Notes under the pieces: model-generated
What the model was told of the DNA's origin: nothing
Databases searched by the model: none
What the model saw: the letters and a program-made list of their open reading frames with translations, nothing else
Assembly (NCBI GenBank): GCA_028284585.1
Contig: JANQRK010000019.1
Coordinates: 54,161-118,160, forward strand
Origin: Chromatiales bacterium
Lineage (GTDB): Bacteria > Pseudomonadota > Gammaproteobacteria > Chromatiales > Chromatiaceae
Direction: 5' to 3'
Length of the DNA: 64,000 nt
Made by a program: the position numbers and the translations under genes
Shown: piece after piece, positions 25,195-33,788 of the stretch
How the letters are laid out: every line of letters begins with the position of its first letter
Position numbering within the stretch: position 1 is the first letter of the stretch

Positions 25195-25947
25195 ATGCCC
25201 GAAGTCGACATCAAAATACCCGAAGAGCTGAAAGAAGCACTGGCTGCGCCCAAGTGCATCGACTTGCAGCCGCCGGGCCCGATGACGCTGACGTTGCCAT
25301 CCGGCGGGGCCTTGAAAGTGCCCGCGAACCTGGGCGCCAACATTCCGAACGACTGCTCGCTGAGCTTCAGCATGATGCTGCAGCTGCAGCCGATCCTCGC
25401 GAGCATGGATTGCATCCTCAAGATGCTCAAGCTGTTGAAGCCGCTCAGCGAAGCCATCACGAGTCCACCGCCCACGCCGGCACTGATCGGCGACATCGTC
25501 GAGGCGGTAGCCGATCTCGCGCCGTGCTTCCTCATGGTGACACCCGCAGGGATCCTGCCGTTCATCCGCGACATCCTTTGCCTGATCCTGCGCATGTTGC
25601 GCTGCCTGATCGGTTCGATGAAGACGACCATCGACATCTTGTCGGGCATGACGATTCAGATCGACAACGCAAAGGCCGCGGGCAACGACGAATTGCTCGA
25701 GACGCTCGAGTGTGCACAGGGCAATGCACTGGCATCGGCCGGAGATCTGCTCAAGGCGCTCGAGCCGATCATCGCGCTGACGGACATGCTGGCGCCGATC
25801 ATGGCAATCGGCGGCATCGAGGCAATCAAGATGCCGGCACTCGGCGATGACGCCAGCGTCGAAGGCCTGCAGACGACCGTCGACGTGCTCGAAGGCGTCG
25901 TCGACACGATCCAGGGCATCGTGGATACGCTGGGAGGTTGCCCGTAA
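25195..25947 (+). CDS. Unassigned hydrophobic eCIS protein between spike and gp25
   Basis: A 250-residue protein that I do not recognise. Residues 1-60 are hydrophilic (PEVDIKIPEELKEAL, PGPMTLTLPSGGALKVPANLG). Residues about 60-140 contain hydrophobic helices (MMLQLQPILASMDCILKMLKLL, LMVTPAGILPFIRDILCLILRMLRCL) with five or more Cys, and the C-terminus is amphipathic. It occupies the place where other eCIS loci have a tip or PAAR-like gene. It is tightly packed: 4 bp after the spike gene, and TAATG-coupled to gp25. A membrane-active tip or hub plug is possible, but no motif proves it. Confidence 0.5.
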   Translation: MPEVDIKIPEELKEALAAPKCIDLQPPGPMTLTLPSGGALKVPANLGANIPNDCSLSFSMMLQLQPILASMDCILKMLKLLKPLSEAITSPPPTPALIGDIVEAVADLAPCFLMVTPAGILPFIRDILCLILRMLRCLIGSMKTTIDILSGMTIQIDNAKAAGNDELLETLECAQGNALASAGDLLKALEPIIALTDMLAPIMAIGGIEAIKMPALGDDASVEGLQTTVDVLEGVVDTIQGIVDTLGGCP

Positions 25948-26351
25948 TGAGCGGCGCATTCACAGGACGCGGCTGGAAGTTTCCGATCCTTCCCGATGCA
26001 ACGGGCAAACTCGGCTACGTCGACGGCCGCGACAACGTCGAACAGTCGCTGCGCATTCTGTTGCTCACCTCACTGGGCGAGCGCGTCATGCGACCGACGT
26101 TCGGCTGCAAGGCGCCGCGGCTCGTTTTTGCGCCGGGCAGCACCCAGTTTCTTCACCTCCTCGAGACGACGGTCAAGGAAGCCGTCCGTGACTGGGAGCC
26201 GCGCGTCGATCTCGACGAAGTGCGTGCCGAAACGGATCCCACGGACGAAACCCGCGCGATCGTGAGCATTGCCTACCGTATTCGCAGCAGTAATACGCGC
26301 GGCAATCTCGTATTCCCCTTCTATCTCGGTATCGCGGAGATCGGGCAATGA
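25947..26351 (+). CDS. Baseplate wedge gp25-like protein (Pvc9-like)
   Basis: ATG 25947 is chosen: it overlaps the preceding stop (TAATG) and has GGGAGG 9 bp upstream. The 134-residue product has the GPW/gp25 signature (GRDNVEQSLRILLLTSLGERVMRPTFGC, FLHLLETTVKEAVRDWEPRVDLDEV, VSIAYRIRSSNTRGNLVFPFY). gp25 starts sheath polymerisation and links the wedges to the hub. Its stop is coupled by ATGA to the first baseplate-J-like gene. Confidence 0.92.
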   Translation: MSGAFTGRGWKFPILPDATGKLGYVDGRDNVEQSLRILLLTSLGERVMRPTFGCKAPRLVFAPGSTQFLHLLETTVKEAVRDWEPRVDLDEVRAETDPTDETRAIVSIAYRIRSSNTRGNLVFPFYLGIAEIGQ

Positions 26352-28345
26352 GCCTGCCGGACATTAATCTCGACACCCTCGAGTGGCAGGACATGGTCGG
26401 TGCCGTCCGCGACCAGATAGCCGCGGCGTCAGCCGAGGAATGGACGCTTCACGCTGCGGTTGATCCAGGCGTGACGCTGCTGGAACTGTTTGCCTATGCG
26501 CTCGAGCAGCGCGTCTACTGGCTGGACCAGGTCACGGATCCTGTCATCCTCGCGATGCTGGCGCTGCTCGGCGAACAGCCAAGACCAGCGCGCGCCGCGC
26601 GAATGCTGGTCGAGCTCATGCCCGATACCGACGCAGTTGTCGACGTGATGGCGGCCGCAGACTTGCAACGCAACGACGACGATACCGCCATCCACTTCCG
26701 CACACTAGACAGCATGTCGGTGCTCCCGATCGAGCGCGTCGAGATCGCGTCTCAATTCGGATCGCGGGTTTATTCGCGCAAGGGTCCGAGTCGCTGGCAT
26801 GCGACTCCGCTGACGCTGCTGCCGTCGGATTCGAGTCCCGGCGAGTTTCGCTGCGACCTCTGGATTCGGGGTGCGCCTCACGCCGCAAATGAGGCCCTCA
26901 AGCTATTCCTTGAGATCGATGCGCCGTCGGCCATCTCGCCGCAGTGGACGCACGACGCCGTCGATCCGGTGGAGCCACCGGCCAGCGTCAACTGGATGTA
27001 CAGCAGTGGCGGTGGCCGCGCTGCCTTCCCCGATGCTTCGTTGAAAGACGAAACCCAGAGTCTGCGCCGGGCGGGCATGCTGTCGCTTGAGATTCCGGGC
27101 GACTGGGACGCCGTCGGTCCGCCGGAGAACGGGCTGTCGAGATACTCTTTGTGGTGCGTCGTCGACGAGTCGACGTTCTCCGCGCCGCCACAGATTCTTC
27201 GCGCAATCCCGAACGTCGTCGTCGCGGCGCATGAATGTGCGCGCGAGCTCGCAGCGCACGACGTCGACGCGCAGGTCGACAATTGGTTGCCCCTGCCGGG
27301 CATGCAACTTCAACTGAGCGATCCTCTGCCTCCGCTCGAAGACAACATCGCGCTTCGCATTCGGGAGCGCGATGGCAACTGGTATGACTGGCTGCCGACC
27401 GCGGATCTCGGACGGCATGGGCCAGGCGACCGCGTGTACACGGTCGACAGGCTTCGCCGCCAGTTCGAATTCGGCGACGGCCTGACCGCGCGCGTGCCGA
27501 TTCCCGATTCCAGTGCAGGAACGCCATTGGCCGTCAGCTATCTCGGTGGCGGTGGCGAAGGCGGCAATGTCGGAAGTAACCTGGTCTGGCAAGTGGCGGC
27601 CCACGCGGACTTGCTGGGTGAGAACCCGGTTCCGGCCAGTGGTGGCGAGGAAACGGAAACGCCGCATGACGCGCGTACCAGAGTCGCCGTGGATCTCGAG
27701 CGGCGGGAACGCGCGATCACAGCTAGCGATTTCGAAGAACTGTCACTCGGGACTCCGGGCATTGCGCTTGCGCGCGCGCACGCGGCCGTCGGGCTACACC
27801 CGCGCTTTCCCTGCAACTATGTCCCGGGCGCCGTGACTGTCTACATCGTTCCCGACGTACCTCGCGGCCCGGCGACCAAAGCCGAACGCCGGGTCGACTA
27901 CCCGCAACCCGATCCCGGCGCCGTCTCGGAAGTTCTTCGCCGTCTGGATGAGCGACGCCTGATTACTACTGAGGTGTTCGTACGCGGTCCGACCTACCGA
28001 CGCGTCAGCGTGCACGTCGTCATGAGCGGCGACGAGGTAGCCGGCCAGGACCTGCGGACGAAGATCGCTGATGGCCTGAAACTCTACTTCGACCCGCTTA
28101 CCGGCGGCGAATCCGGTGATGGCTGGCCATTCGGCCATCCCGTACGGCTATCCGAGATCGCGCACGTCATCGACGGCATCGCACACCGCGTTGCAAGTGT
28201 CAGCGAACTATCGGTCGCACTGGACGACGACGAGGCGCAAAGCGACTGCAAAGATCTCGAGATCGGCGCAAACGACCTGGTCTGCTTCGAAAAACTATCA
28301 CTCGAGTGGCGCGCGGCTCCGCGACGCCGGGGAGGACTTCGATGA
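26348..28345 (+). CDS. Baseplate wedge protein, gpJ-like (Pvc11-like)
   Basis: The 665-residue protein resembles the putative baseplate assembly family found in contractile systems. The N-terminal segment (DVTLLELFAYALEQRVYWLDQV type, residues about 15-80) is typical. The gpJ-like core appears late (RTRVAVDLERRERAITASDFEELSLGTPGIALARAHAAVGL, then VYIVPDVP and LRRLDERRLITTEVFVRGPTY). It ends with GESGDGWPFGHPVRLSEIAHVIDGI. It is coupled to gp25 upstream and overlaps the next wedge gene by four bases. Confidence 0.85.
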   Translation: MSLPDINLDTLEWQDMVGAVRDQIAAASAEEWTLHAAVDPGVTLLELFAYALEQRVYWLDQVTDPVILAMLALLGEQPRPARAARMLVELMPDTDAVVDVMAAADLQRNDDDTAIHFRTLDSMSVLPIERVEIASQFGSRVYSRKGPSRWHATPLTLLPSDSSPGEFRCDLWIRGAPHAANEALKLFLEIDAPSAISPQWTHDAVDPVEPPASVNWMYSSGGGRAAFPDASLKDETQSLRRAGMLSLEIPGDWDAVGPPENGLSRYSLWCVVDESTFSAPPQILRAIPNVVVAAHECARELAAHDVDAQVDNWLPLPGMQLQLSDPLPPLEDNIALRIRERDGNWYDWLPTADLGRHGPGDRVYTVDRLRRQFEFGDGLTARVPIPDSSAGTPLAVSYLGGGGEGGNVGSNLVWQVAAHADLLGENPVPASGGEETETPHDARTRVAVDLERRERAITASDFEELSLGTPGIALARAHAAVGLHPRFPCNYVPGAVTVYIVPDVPRGPATKAERRVDYPQPDPGAVSEVLRRLDERRLITTEVFVRGPTYRRVSVHVVMSGDEVAGQDLRTKIADGLKLYFDPLTGGESGDGWPFGHPVRLSEIAHVIDGIAHRVASVSELSVALDDDEAQSDCKDLEIGANDLVCFEKLSLEWRAAPRRRGGLR

Positions 28346-30360
28346 GTCGGCCCTGGTGGAGCAGGGACCGCAGCCCCTGGTACGAGGCCATCGTTGCGGA
28401 TCCGGCCGACGGCACGCCGCCGGTACCCGTACTGCACAGATCGGGCAGCGGCCCGCTGGCGGATGAGCTCTATACCCGTCGTCCCGCATTTACGCCGATG
28501 TGGGCGAGTGCTGCACACGACGACGCCGGCGAGGCACTGGTCCAGCTCTTCGACGAGCTTGGCGAACCCGTCATCGATCAACTCAATCGGCTGCCGGAGA
28601 AACTCTCCGTCGAATTTCTCAGGGCGGCTGGCGTCGATCCCCGCGGTGCATTGCCCGCGAAGACGATGCTGGTGTTCACGGCCTCGAAGGGCGCACCGAC
28701 AGCGGTAACCGTCGGCGCCGGCTTCCAGGTTACGGCCCAGGCTGCCGACGGCACGGGCGATCGTGTGTTTTTCGAAACCGAGCAGACGGTTTATGCGACG
28801 GCGGCCGCAATCGAGTCGACATTCACGTCGACGGGCCGCCTTGCCCAGGAGCTCGACATCGATACAGACGACGAGCAGGGCTGGCAGCCGTTCGGCCCGC
28901 GACCGCGCGTCGGTTCGGCGTTGCTGATTGGCCTGACAGGCGATGCTGCGGTTGGCCAGAGCCTGTCGATCGGTATCGAGCCGGTTGGCGACTCGGGAAC
29001 GCCTCCGCCGGCATCGAGCGGCGGCGAGGGCGTCGCGACCGCGCGGCCGACGCCGTTGCTGCGGTGGGAGTATTTCGACGGCGGCTCGTTCCAGCGTCTC
29101 GAAGTCATCCGCGACGATACGCGCGGCCTTACACAGATGGGCGTTGTCGAACTCGCAGCACCTCGACAGTGGCGGCCCGGAATACCGGCCGAGGTAACCG
29201 TCGAAGAGCCGCTGCGCTGGTTGCGCCTTCGACTGCGCCATGGCGAATTCGAGACGGCACCGCGATTGCGTCTGCTGCGGTTGAACATGACACCCGCCAT
29301 CGCCCTGCGGACGATCCGCAATGAAGTTTTGCAGTTCGTGGGCGGCAGCCGACGTCGCCGGCTGCGCCTGTCGCAGCGACCTGTCCTCGATGGCTCGCTG
29401 GAACTCGTCGTTTTCGACGGCGTCCAGGCGGAAAACGAAACGGTGTGGCGCCAGGTGTCGGATCTCGGCGATGCACTGCCCGACGACACGGTTTACGTGC
29501 TGGACGCCGTGAAAGGCGAGATTGAGGTCGGCGACGGCGTGCACGGCAAGCTGCTTCCCGTCGGTTTTCGCAACATCGTCGCCCGGCGGTACCAGATCGG
29601 CGGCGGTGCAGCCGGCTCTGTCGATGCCGACACGATTACCGGCCTGCAACAGTCGGCACCGTTCCTGGTCGGCGTTTCGAATCCACGGCCCGCCACGGGC
29701 GGCCGGGACGCGGCGGAATGGCCGGAAACCCGGCTTGCGGGTCCCGAGGCAATTCGTGCGCGCAACCGCGCCGTGACGCTCGCAGACTACGAGCTCCTGG
29801 CCACGCATGCCGAAGGAGCTGACATCGGTCGCGTGCACGCTGTTTCAGCGCACCATCCGAATTATCACGGCGCGCGGATTCCAGGTGTCGTTACCGTGTT
29901 TGTAACGTCGTCGGCCAAACGGGATGCCCAGCCGGTTCCGGATGCCGATACCCTCACCAATGTCGCCCGATACCTGAGCCGCGAAGTCGCGCCTGCGGGC
30001 GTACAGGTCGTCGCTGCCGTTCCTCGTTTTCACACAGTTTCCATTCGTGCGTCTCTCGTGCCGACTGCAGGCGCCAACGCCGGCGACGTCGTGGGCGAGG
30101 CACTGCGATCCATCGATCGATTCCTCGATCCGCTGCAGGGCGGTGAAGACAGCCGCGGCTGGCCTTTCGGCGAGATGTTGCGCTACCAGGCGCTCGTGCG
30201 CCGGTTGCTTGAGGACGTGCCCGATCTGGTGGCGGTTGCAACACTCAATATCACGGCCGACGGCGTCAGCCTGGGGCTCTGCGAAGACTTCGCACCAACG
30301 CAGAACTCCTTGCTCTGGCCCGGCGCACACGAACTCGTCGTCGAGGCGGACACGCCATGA
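28342..30360 (+). CDS. Second gpJ-like baseplate protein (Pvc12-like)
   Basis: ATG 28342 (MSRPWWSRD) lies in the ATGA overlap; an earlier in-frame start inside the upstream gene is not needed. The 672-residue product is a diverged relative of the preceding protein. It shares the N-terminal DAGEALVQLFDELGEPVIDQLNRLPEKL and the core RARNRAVTLADYELLATHAEGADIGRVHAVSAHHPN. It also shares the ending GGEDSRGWPFGEMLRYQALVRRLLEDV. Two J-like proteins of different size build the heterodimeric wedge in PVC-type particles. It is coupled to the gpI-like gene (overlap 30357-30360). Confidence 0.84.
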   Translation: MSRPWWSRDRSPWYEAIVADPADGTPPVPVLHRSGSGPLADELYTRRPAFTPMWASAAHDDAGEALVQLFDELGEPVIDQLNRLPEKLSVEFLRAAGVDPRGALPAKTMLVFTASKGAPTAVTVGAGFQVTAQAADGTGDRVFFETEQTVYATAAAIESTFTSTGRLAQELDIDTDDEQGWQPFGPRPRVGSALLIGLTGDAAVGQSLSIGIEPVGDSGTPPPASSGGEGVATARPTPLLRWEYFDGGSFQRLEVIRDDTRGLTQMGVVELAAPRQWRPGIPAEVTVEEPLRWLRLRLRHGEFETAPRLRLLRLNMTPAIALRTIRNEVLQFVGGSRRRRLRLSQRPVLDGSLELVVFDGVQAENETVWRQVSDLGDALPDDTVYVLDAVKGEIEVGDGVHGKLLPVGFRNIVARRYQIGGGAAGSVDADTITGLQQSAPFLVGVSNPRPATGGRDAAEWPETRLAGPEAIRARNRAVTLADYELLATHAEGADIGRVHAVSAHHPNYHGARIPGVVTVFVTSSAKRDAQPVPDADTLTNVARYLSREVAPAGVQVVAAVPRFHTVSIRASLVPTAGANAGDVVGEALRSIDRFLDPLQGGEDSRGWPFGEMLRYQALVRRLLEDVPDLVAVATLNITADGVSLGLCEDFAPTQNSLLWPGAHELVVEADTP

Positions 30361-32360
30361 GTTGCGTAAGCCAGCCGGCCATCTTTCGACTGCTTGACGC
30401 CTGGGTAGGCTGGAGCGAGAGCAGCGTCGAGCACCTCGTCGGCCTCGATGACGAGCTGGGCGTGACCCTGGCCCCGCTGCCGGGCCGTATTACATCCACG
30501 GATCTGTCGCGCGCAATACCGCCCGCGCGGCTGGCGCGAGGTTGTGGTGACTGCGAGTGGTACCTCGCGACGCCCTGCGAGCCGGAAACGCGCTTGCTGT
30601 TCCGTAATCCCTGCGACAAGGACTGGCAGTCGATCTGGGTTTGTTGCTCACCGCCTGCAGACGTGCAATGCGTGGTTGCGATCGGCGTCCATTGCGACAA
30701 CGTGGCGCTCCCGGACCCGTCTGCCAGTACGCTCTGGCTGCTTCGCAATCGCGGCCGGGAACTGGTCGCAGCAGTTGACTTCGACGCGCCGGGTCCCGTC
30801 ACTTTCACGCCCTGGGGCACCTGGCTCGTCGCCGACATGGCATCGAACGTCTTGCGCGAGTTCGATCGTTCGGGCCGGGAAAGAGCCTCGGATTTTCCGC
30901 CGCTGCCGCCCGGAATCGACCGACTCGGCTTTGACCAGACATGTCGGCTCTGGATCGTCACCGCAGAAGACGACACGTTCCTGATCCATTTTGCGGATCG
31001 AGGGGATTCGGCATGGACGGACGCGAGCCTCGAGGAGCTGCTCGGTGCATTCCCGGACACTGGCCTGGTCGCGACGACGGACACCGGTTTCTGCATCCGC
31101 GAGTCCGACCGGCTGGCGGGGGAGGTGGTCTGCTGCTACACGTGGTATGGACGCCCGGCAGCTCGCGAGGACGTCGAGGAAACGCCCGCTCCGCAATTCG
31201 AGACACACGGCCAGCTGCTCACCGTGGCGCTGGACAGCGGCATTCCGCGATGCCGCTGGCATCGCGTCCGGATCGATGCCGACGTCCCCGACGAAACCGC
31301 GATCAGCATCGCGGTGTCGACGCACGAATATCCCGCACCGCCGCCACAAGGCAATGAAACCGATCCGGAGTGGCTCGCGTTTCAGGACGGTATCCCGCAT
31401 CCGGATGACTGGCAGACCGCGCCGAACACCGCGCTCGACTTCCTCGTCGACCAACCGCCCGGCCGCTACCTGTTCCTGCGTCTGCGCCTGACGGGGAATG
31501 GTTTCGCAACGCCGACGGTGCATCGCGTCCGAATCGATTTTCCAAGGCAAACCAGTATCGATGCACTGCCTGTCGTCTACCGCGACAACCCCGATGCCGA
31601 GGCGTTTACCGAACGCTTCCTGGCACTGTTCGACGCGGCTATCGAGGACATCGACCTCGCCATCGAACGCAACCCGCAGTTGCTCGACTCCGAAGGAGTG
31701 GCGCCCGAGGTGTTGCCGTGGCTGGGCGGCTTTCTCGATGTAGCCATGGACCCGGCCTGGCCTACCGAGCGTCGGCGCGAGGTCCTCGCGGCCGTTCCCG
31801 ACCTGTATCGCCGTCGCGGCACGGTGGCGGGGCTCCAGGGTACCGTCGAGTTGCTCTTCGACCAGACGCCGGTCATCCAGGAAGTTTCGCTGGAACGCAT
31901 GTGGGGCGGCGTCGGCACTGCACGACTGGGCCAGGCACGAACGTTCGGCTCGACCCGCTCACGTTTCCGCATCGGCCACTCGCCCGTGTCCCGTGCACCG
32001 ATTGCCAGTTACGGCAACCCGGACACCGACCCGTTGACCATGCAGGCATTTCGCTTCCGCGTTTTCGTGCCCGGCTTTGGCACAACGGCAATGCAAAACC
32101 GAATCGAGGCGCTGATCGCAAGCCAGAAGCCCGCGCACACCATCGCGAGCATCGGCGGGTCCCGTCGCGGCTTTCTACTCGGGCCGGATCCACGCGTCGG
32201 CGTGGATACGGCATTTACCCCCCTGCCGCCGCCGGTCCTCAACGACCCCGGACTGCGGCTCAATCGCGCGTCAATCCTGTGGCACGGCTCCGGCTGCCAC
32301 GGGCCCGCAATCAAGGCTGGCCAAACGTCAGTGATTGGCGTCAACACAGTCATGGAGTAG
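30357..32360 (+). CDS. gpI-like tail protein with N-terminal propeller-like part
   Basis: Of the 667 residues, about 400-560 match the phage tail protein I family found in eCIS baseplates (DALPVVYRDNPDAEAFTERFLALFDAAIEDID, VLPWLGGFLDVAMDPAWPTERRREVLAA, LYRRRGTVAGLQGTVELLF). The N-terminal 300 residues contain WLLRNRGRELVAAVDF, GTWLVADMASNVLREFDRSG and CRLWIVTAEDDTFL, a beta-propeller-like repeat rich in Trp and Cys. The protein probably links the baseplate to the fibres encoded next. Fusion of a propeller to a gpI domain is not unusual in these loci. Confidence 0.78.
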   Translation: MSCVSQPAIFRLLDAWVGWSESSVEHLVGLDDELGVTLAPLPGRITSTDLSRAIPPARLARGCGDCEWYLATPCEPETRLLFRNPCDKDWQSIWVCCSPPADVQCVVAIGVHCDNVALPDPSASTLWLLRNRGRELVAAVDFDAPGPVTFTPWGTWLVADMASNVLREFDRSGRERASDFPPLPPGIDRLGFDQTCRLWIVTAEDDTFLIHFADRGDSAWTDASLEELLGAFPDTGLVATTDTGFCIRESDRLAGEVVCCYTWYGRPAAREDVEETPAPQFETHGQLLTVALDSGIPRCRWHRVRIDADVPDETAISIAVSTHEYPAPPPQGNETDPEWLAFQDGIPHPDDWQTAPNTALDFLVDQPPGRYLFLRLRLTGNGFATPTVHRVRIDFPRQTSIDALPVVYRDNPDAEAFTERFLALFDAAIEDIDLAIERNPQLLDSEGVAPEVLPWLGGFLDVAMDPAWPTERRREVLAAVPDLYRRRGTVAGLQGTVELLFDQTPVIQEVSLERMWGGVGTARLGQARTFGSTRSRFRIGHSPVSRAPIASYGNPDTDPLTMQAFRFRVFVPGFGTTAMQNRIEALIASQKPAHTIASIGGSRRGFLLGPDPRVGVDTAFTPLPPPVLNDPGLRLNRASILWHGSGCHGPAIKAGQTSVIGVNTVME

Positions 32361-32365
32361 TCCAA

Positions 32366-33769
32366 ATGGCAACCACAAAACTAAAGGCGCTGCCCACTTG
32401 TCCCGAGGTGCCCGAATTCGAGCGCCTGAATTACTTCTACGGGCAAATGCTGAGCGCGAAGGATTTTCGCAGCGAGCAGGCGTACTTCCGCGACAAGATG
32501 CGGCTGCACAATCGCTGCCATCACGGTTGGGGCGTTGTCTGCGGCCTGCACGTGACACCGGTTCCGGTCGATGAACCTTGTTTGCCGGAGGAGTATTGCG
32601 GCTGGCAAGAACTCTGCGAGGAAATCGAGAGTCTCGATGCCGAAATACAGTCCAGCCAGGACGCCATCGACTCGGGGTCGCTGTCTGACGAGGAACTCGA
32701 ACAGGCTCAGCAGAAGCTGACCGAGCTCAAGGCACGACGCGAGGAACTGCAGCGGAGAAAAGACTGCACGCCGCCGTCACAGCAGTTGCCGCCGGAGCAG
32801 ACCCGTCTCGTGCAAATCAATTGCGGTGTCGCGCTCGACTGCCACGGCAACGACCTTGTCGTGCGCGAACCGCTCACGGTCGACATTGCAAAGCTGCTGG
32901 GCGCGAACGAGCAACGTCATTGCGCGGAGCAGGGGGAGCCCGTCAACGTTTACCTCAGCCTGTGCTACTGCGAGCAGCCGACACACCCGTCCAGGCCCGT
33001 CATTCCCGACAGCTGCGGCTCGCTGGCCGAGTGCAACTACGGCAAGTACCGCGAGTCGATTCGTGTAACCGCCAGCCTTGAACCACCGGGCGAAGACGCG
33101 CGTTGTGGCGGGTGTTGCGATCCGTGCCCGGATGACTGCGTCCTGCTTGCCTGCATCAGCTGGCATCCGGACCAGGTACTGACGGCCGACGACATCGACT
33201 GTGGCGTCCGGCGCCCGATCAGTGTCTACCATCCGACCGTCATCACGGCCATCAGCTGGCAGCACGGCGCCACGTACAGCCCCTCGTTCGCCAAGAAGGT
33301 ACTCGGCACCGAGCACCAGGGCACCCGCACCGACGGCCTGGAGATCCACTTTTCCCGACCCGTGTTCACCGACACGATCAAGCCCGGCGTCTTCGACGTC
33401 TGGCGTATTCAGGGCGGCAGCGGACTGCGCGGCGTCATTTCAAATATGGAAAGCAGTGTCGTTCCCATTGGCGACGACGAAACCACTGTTATCCACATAC
33501 AGGACAACACGGGCGAAACGCTCAACAGCGAGGATCGAGTGCTGATTACGATCCGTTGCAACTTCATCCTCGATTGCTGTTGCCAGCCTGTGGACGGATT
33601 TCACGTGGGCGGGCGCATTCCGCAACTGCCCGACTATGCGCTCGAGGACCCCAATGGCGAGCCCCCGACCCCGGACGTTTGCCTGTTGCCGCCCGGCGGC
33701 TGCGGACCGTGGACGTCCGGCAACGGGCACCCCGCCGGAACGTTCGAAAGCTGGTTCTACGTGAGTTGA
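32366..33769 (+). CDS. Cys-rich eCIS protein A of the FxxGQ family
   Basis: ATG 32366 (MATTKLKALPTCPEVPEFERL) is chosen because homology with the next gene starts there. The 467-residue product opens with LNYFYGQMLSAKDFRSEQAYF and RLHNRCHHGWGVVCGL. A coiled coil follows (residues about 78-135, EEIESLDAEIQSSQDAID, QQKLTELKARREELQRRK). Then come INCGVALDCHGNDLVV and a Cys-rich block (CYCEQP, CGGCCDPCPDDC). The C-terminal 150 residues look like an Ig-like beta domain. More than 20 Cys suggests metal binding or disulfides on an extracellular particle. The family is unknown to me; it is shared by the next two genes. Probably a baseplate periphery or fibre adaptor. Confidence 0.6.
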   Translation: MATTKLKALPTCPEVPEFERLNYFYGQMLSAKDFRSEQAYFRDKMRLHNRCHHGWGVVCGLHVTPVPVDEPCLPEEYCGWQELCEEIESLDAEIQSSQDAIDSGSLSDEELEQAQQKLTELKARREELQRRKDCTPPSQQLPPEQTRLVQINCGVALDCHGNDLVVREPLTVDIAKLLGANEQRHCAEQGEPVNVYLSLCYCEQPTHPSRPVIPDSCGSLAECNYGKYRESIRVTASLEPPGEDARCGGCCDPCPDDCVLLACISWHPDQVLTADDIDCGVRRPISVYHPTVITAISWQHGATYSPSFAKKVLGTEHQGTRTDGLEIHFSRPVFTDTIKPGVFDVWRIQGGSGLRGVISNMESSVVPIGDDETTVIHIQDNTGETLNSEDRVLITIRCNFILDCCCQPVDGFHVGGRIPQLPDYALEDPNGEPPTPDVCLLPPGGCGPWTSGNGHPAGTFESWFYVS

Positions 33770-33788
33770 GATATTGGAGGCAAATGTC

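Noticed and set aside
28084..29838. 584-residue minus-strand frame
   Set aside because: It is antisense to the second baseplate-J-like gene and arises from GC-rich codon bias; no motif recognised.
31718..32365. N-terminal extension of the first Cys-rich eCIS gene
   Set aside because: This part is the gpI-like gene read in another frame; homology with its paralogue starts only after the ATG at 32366.
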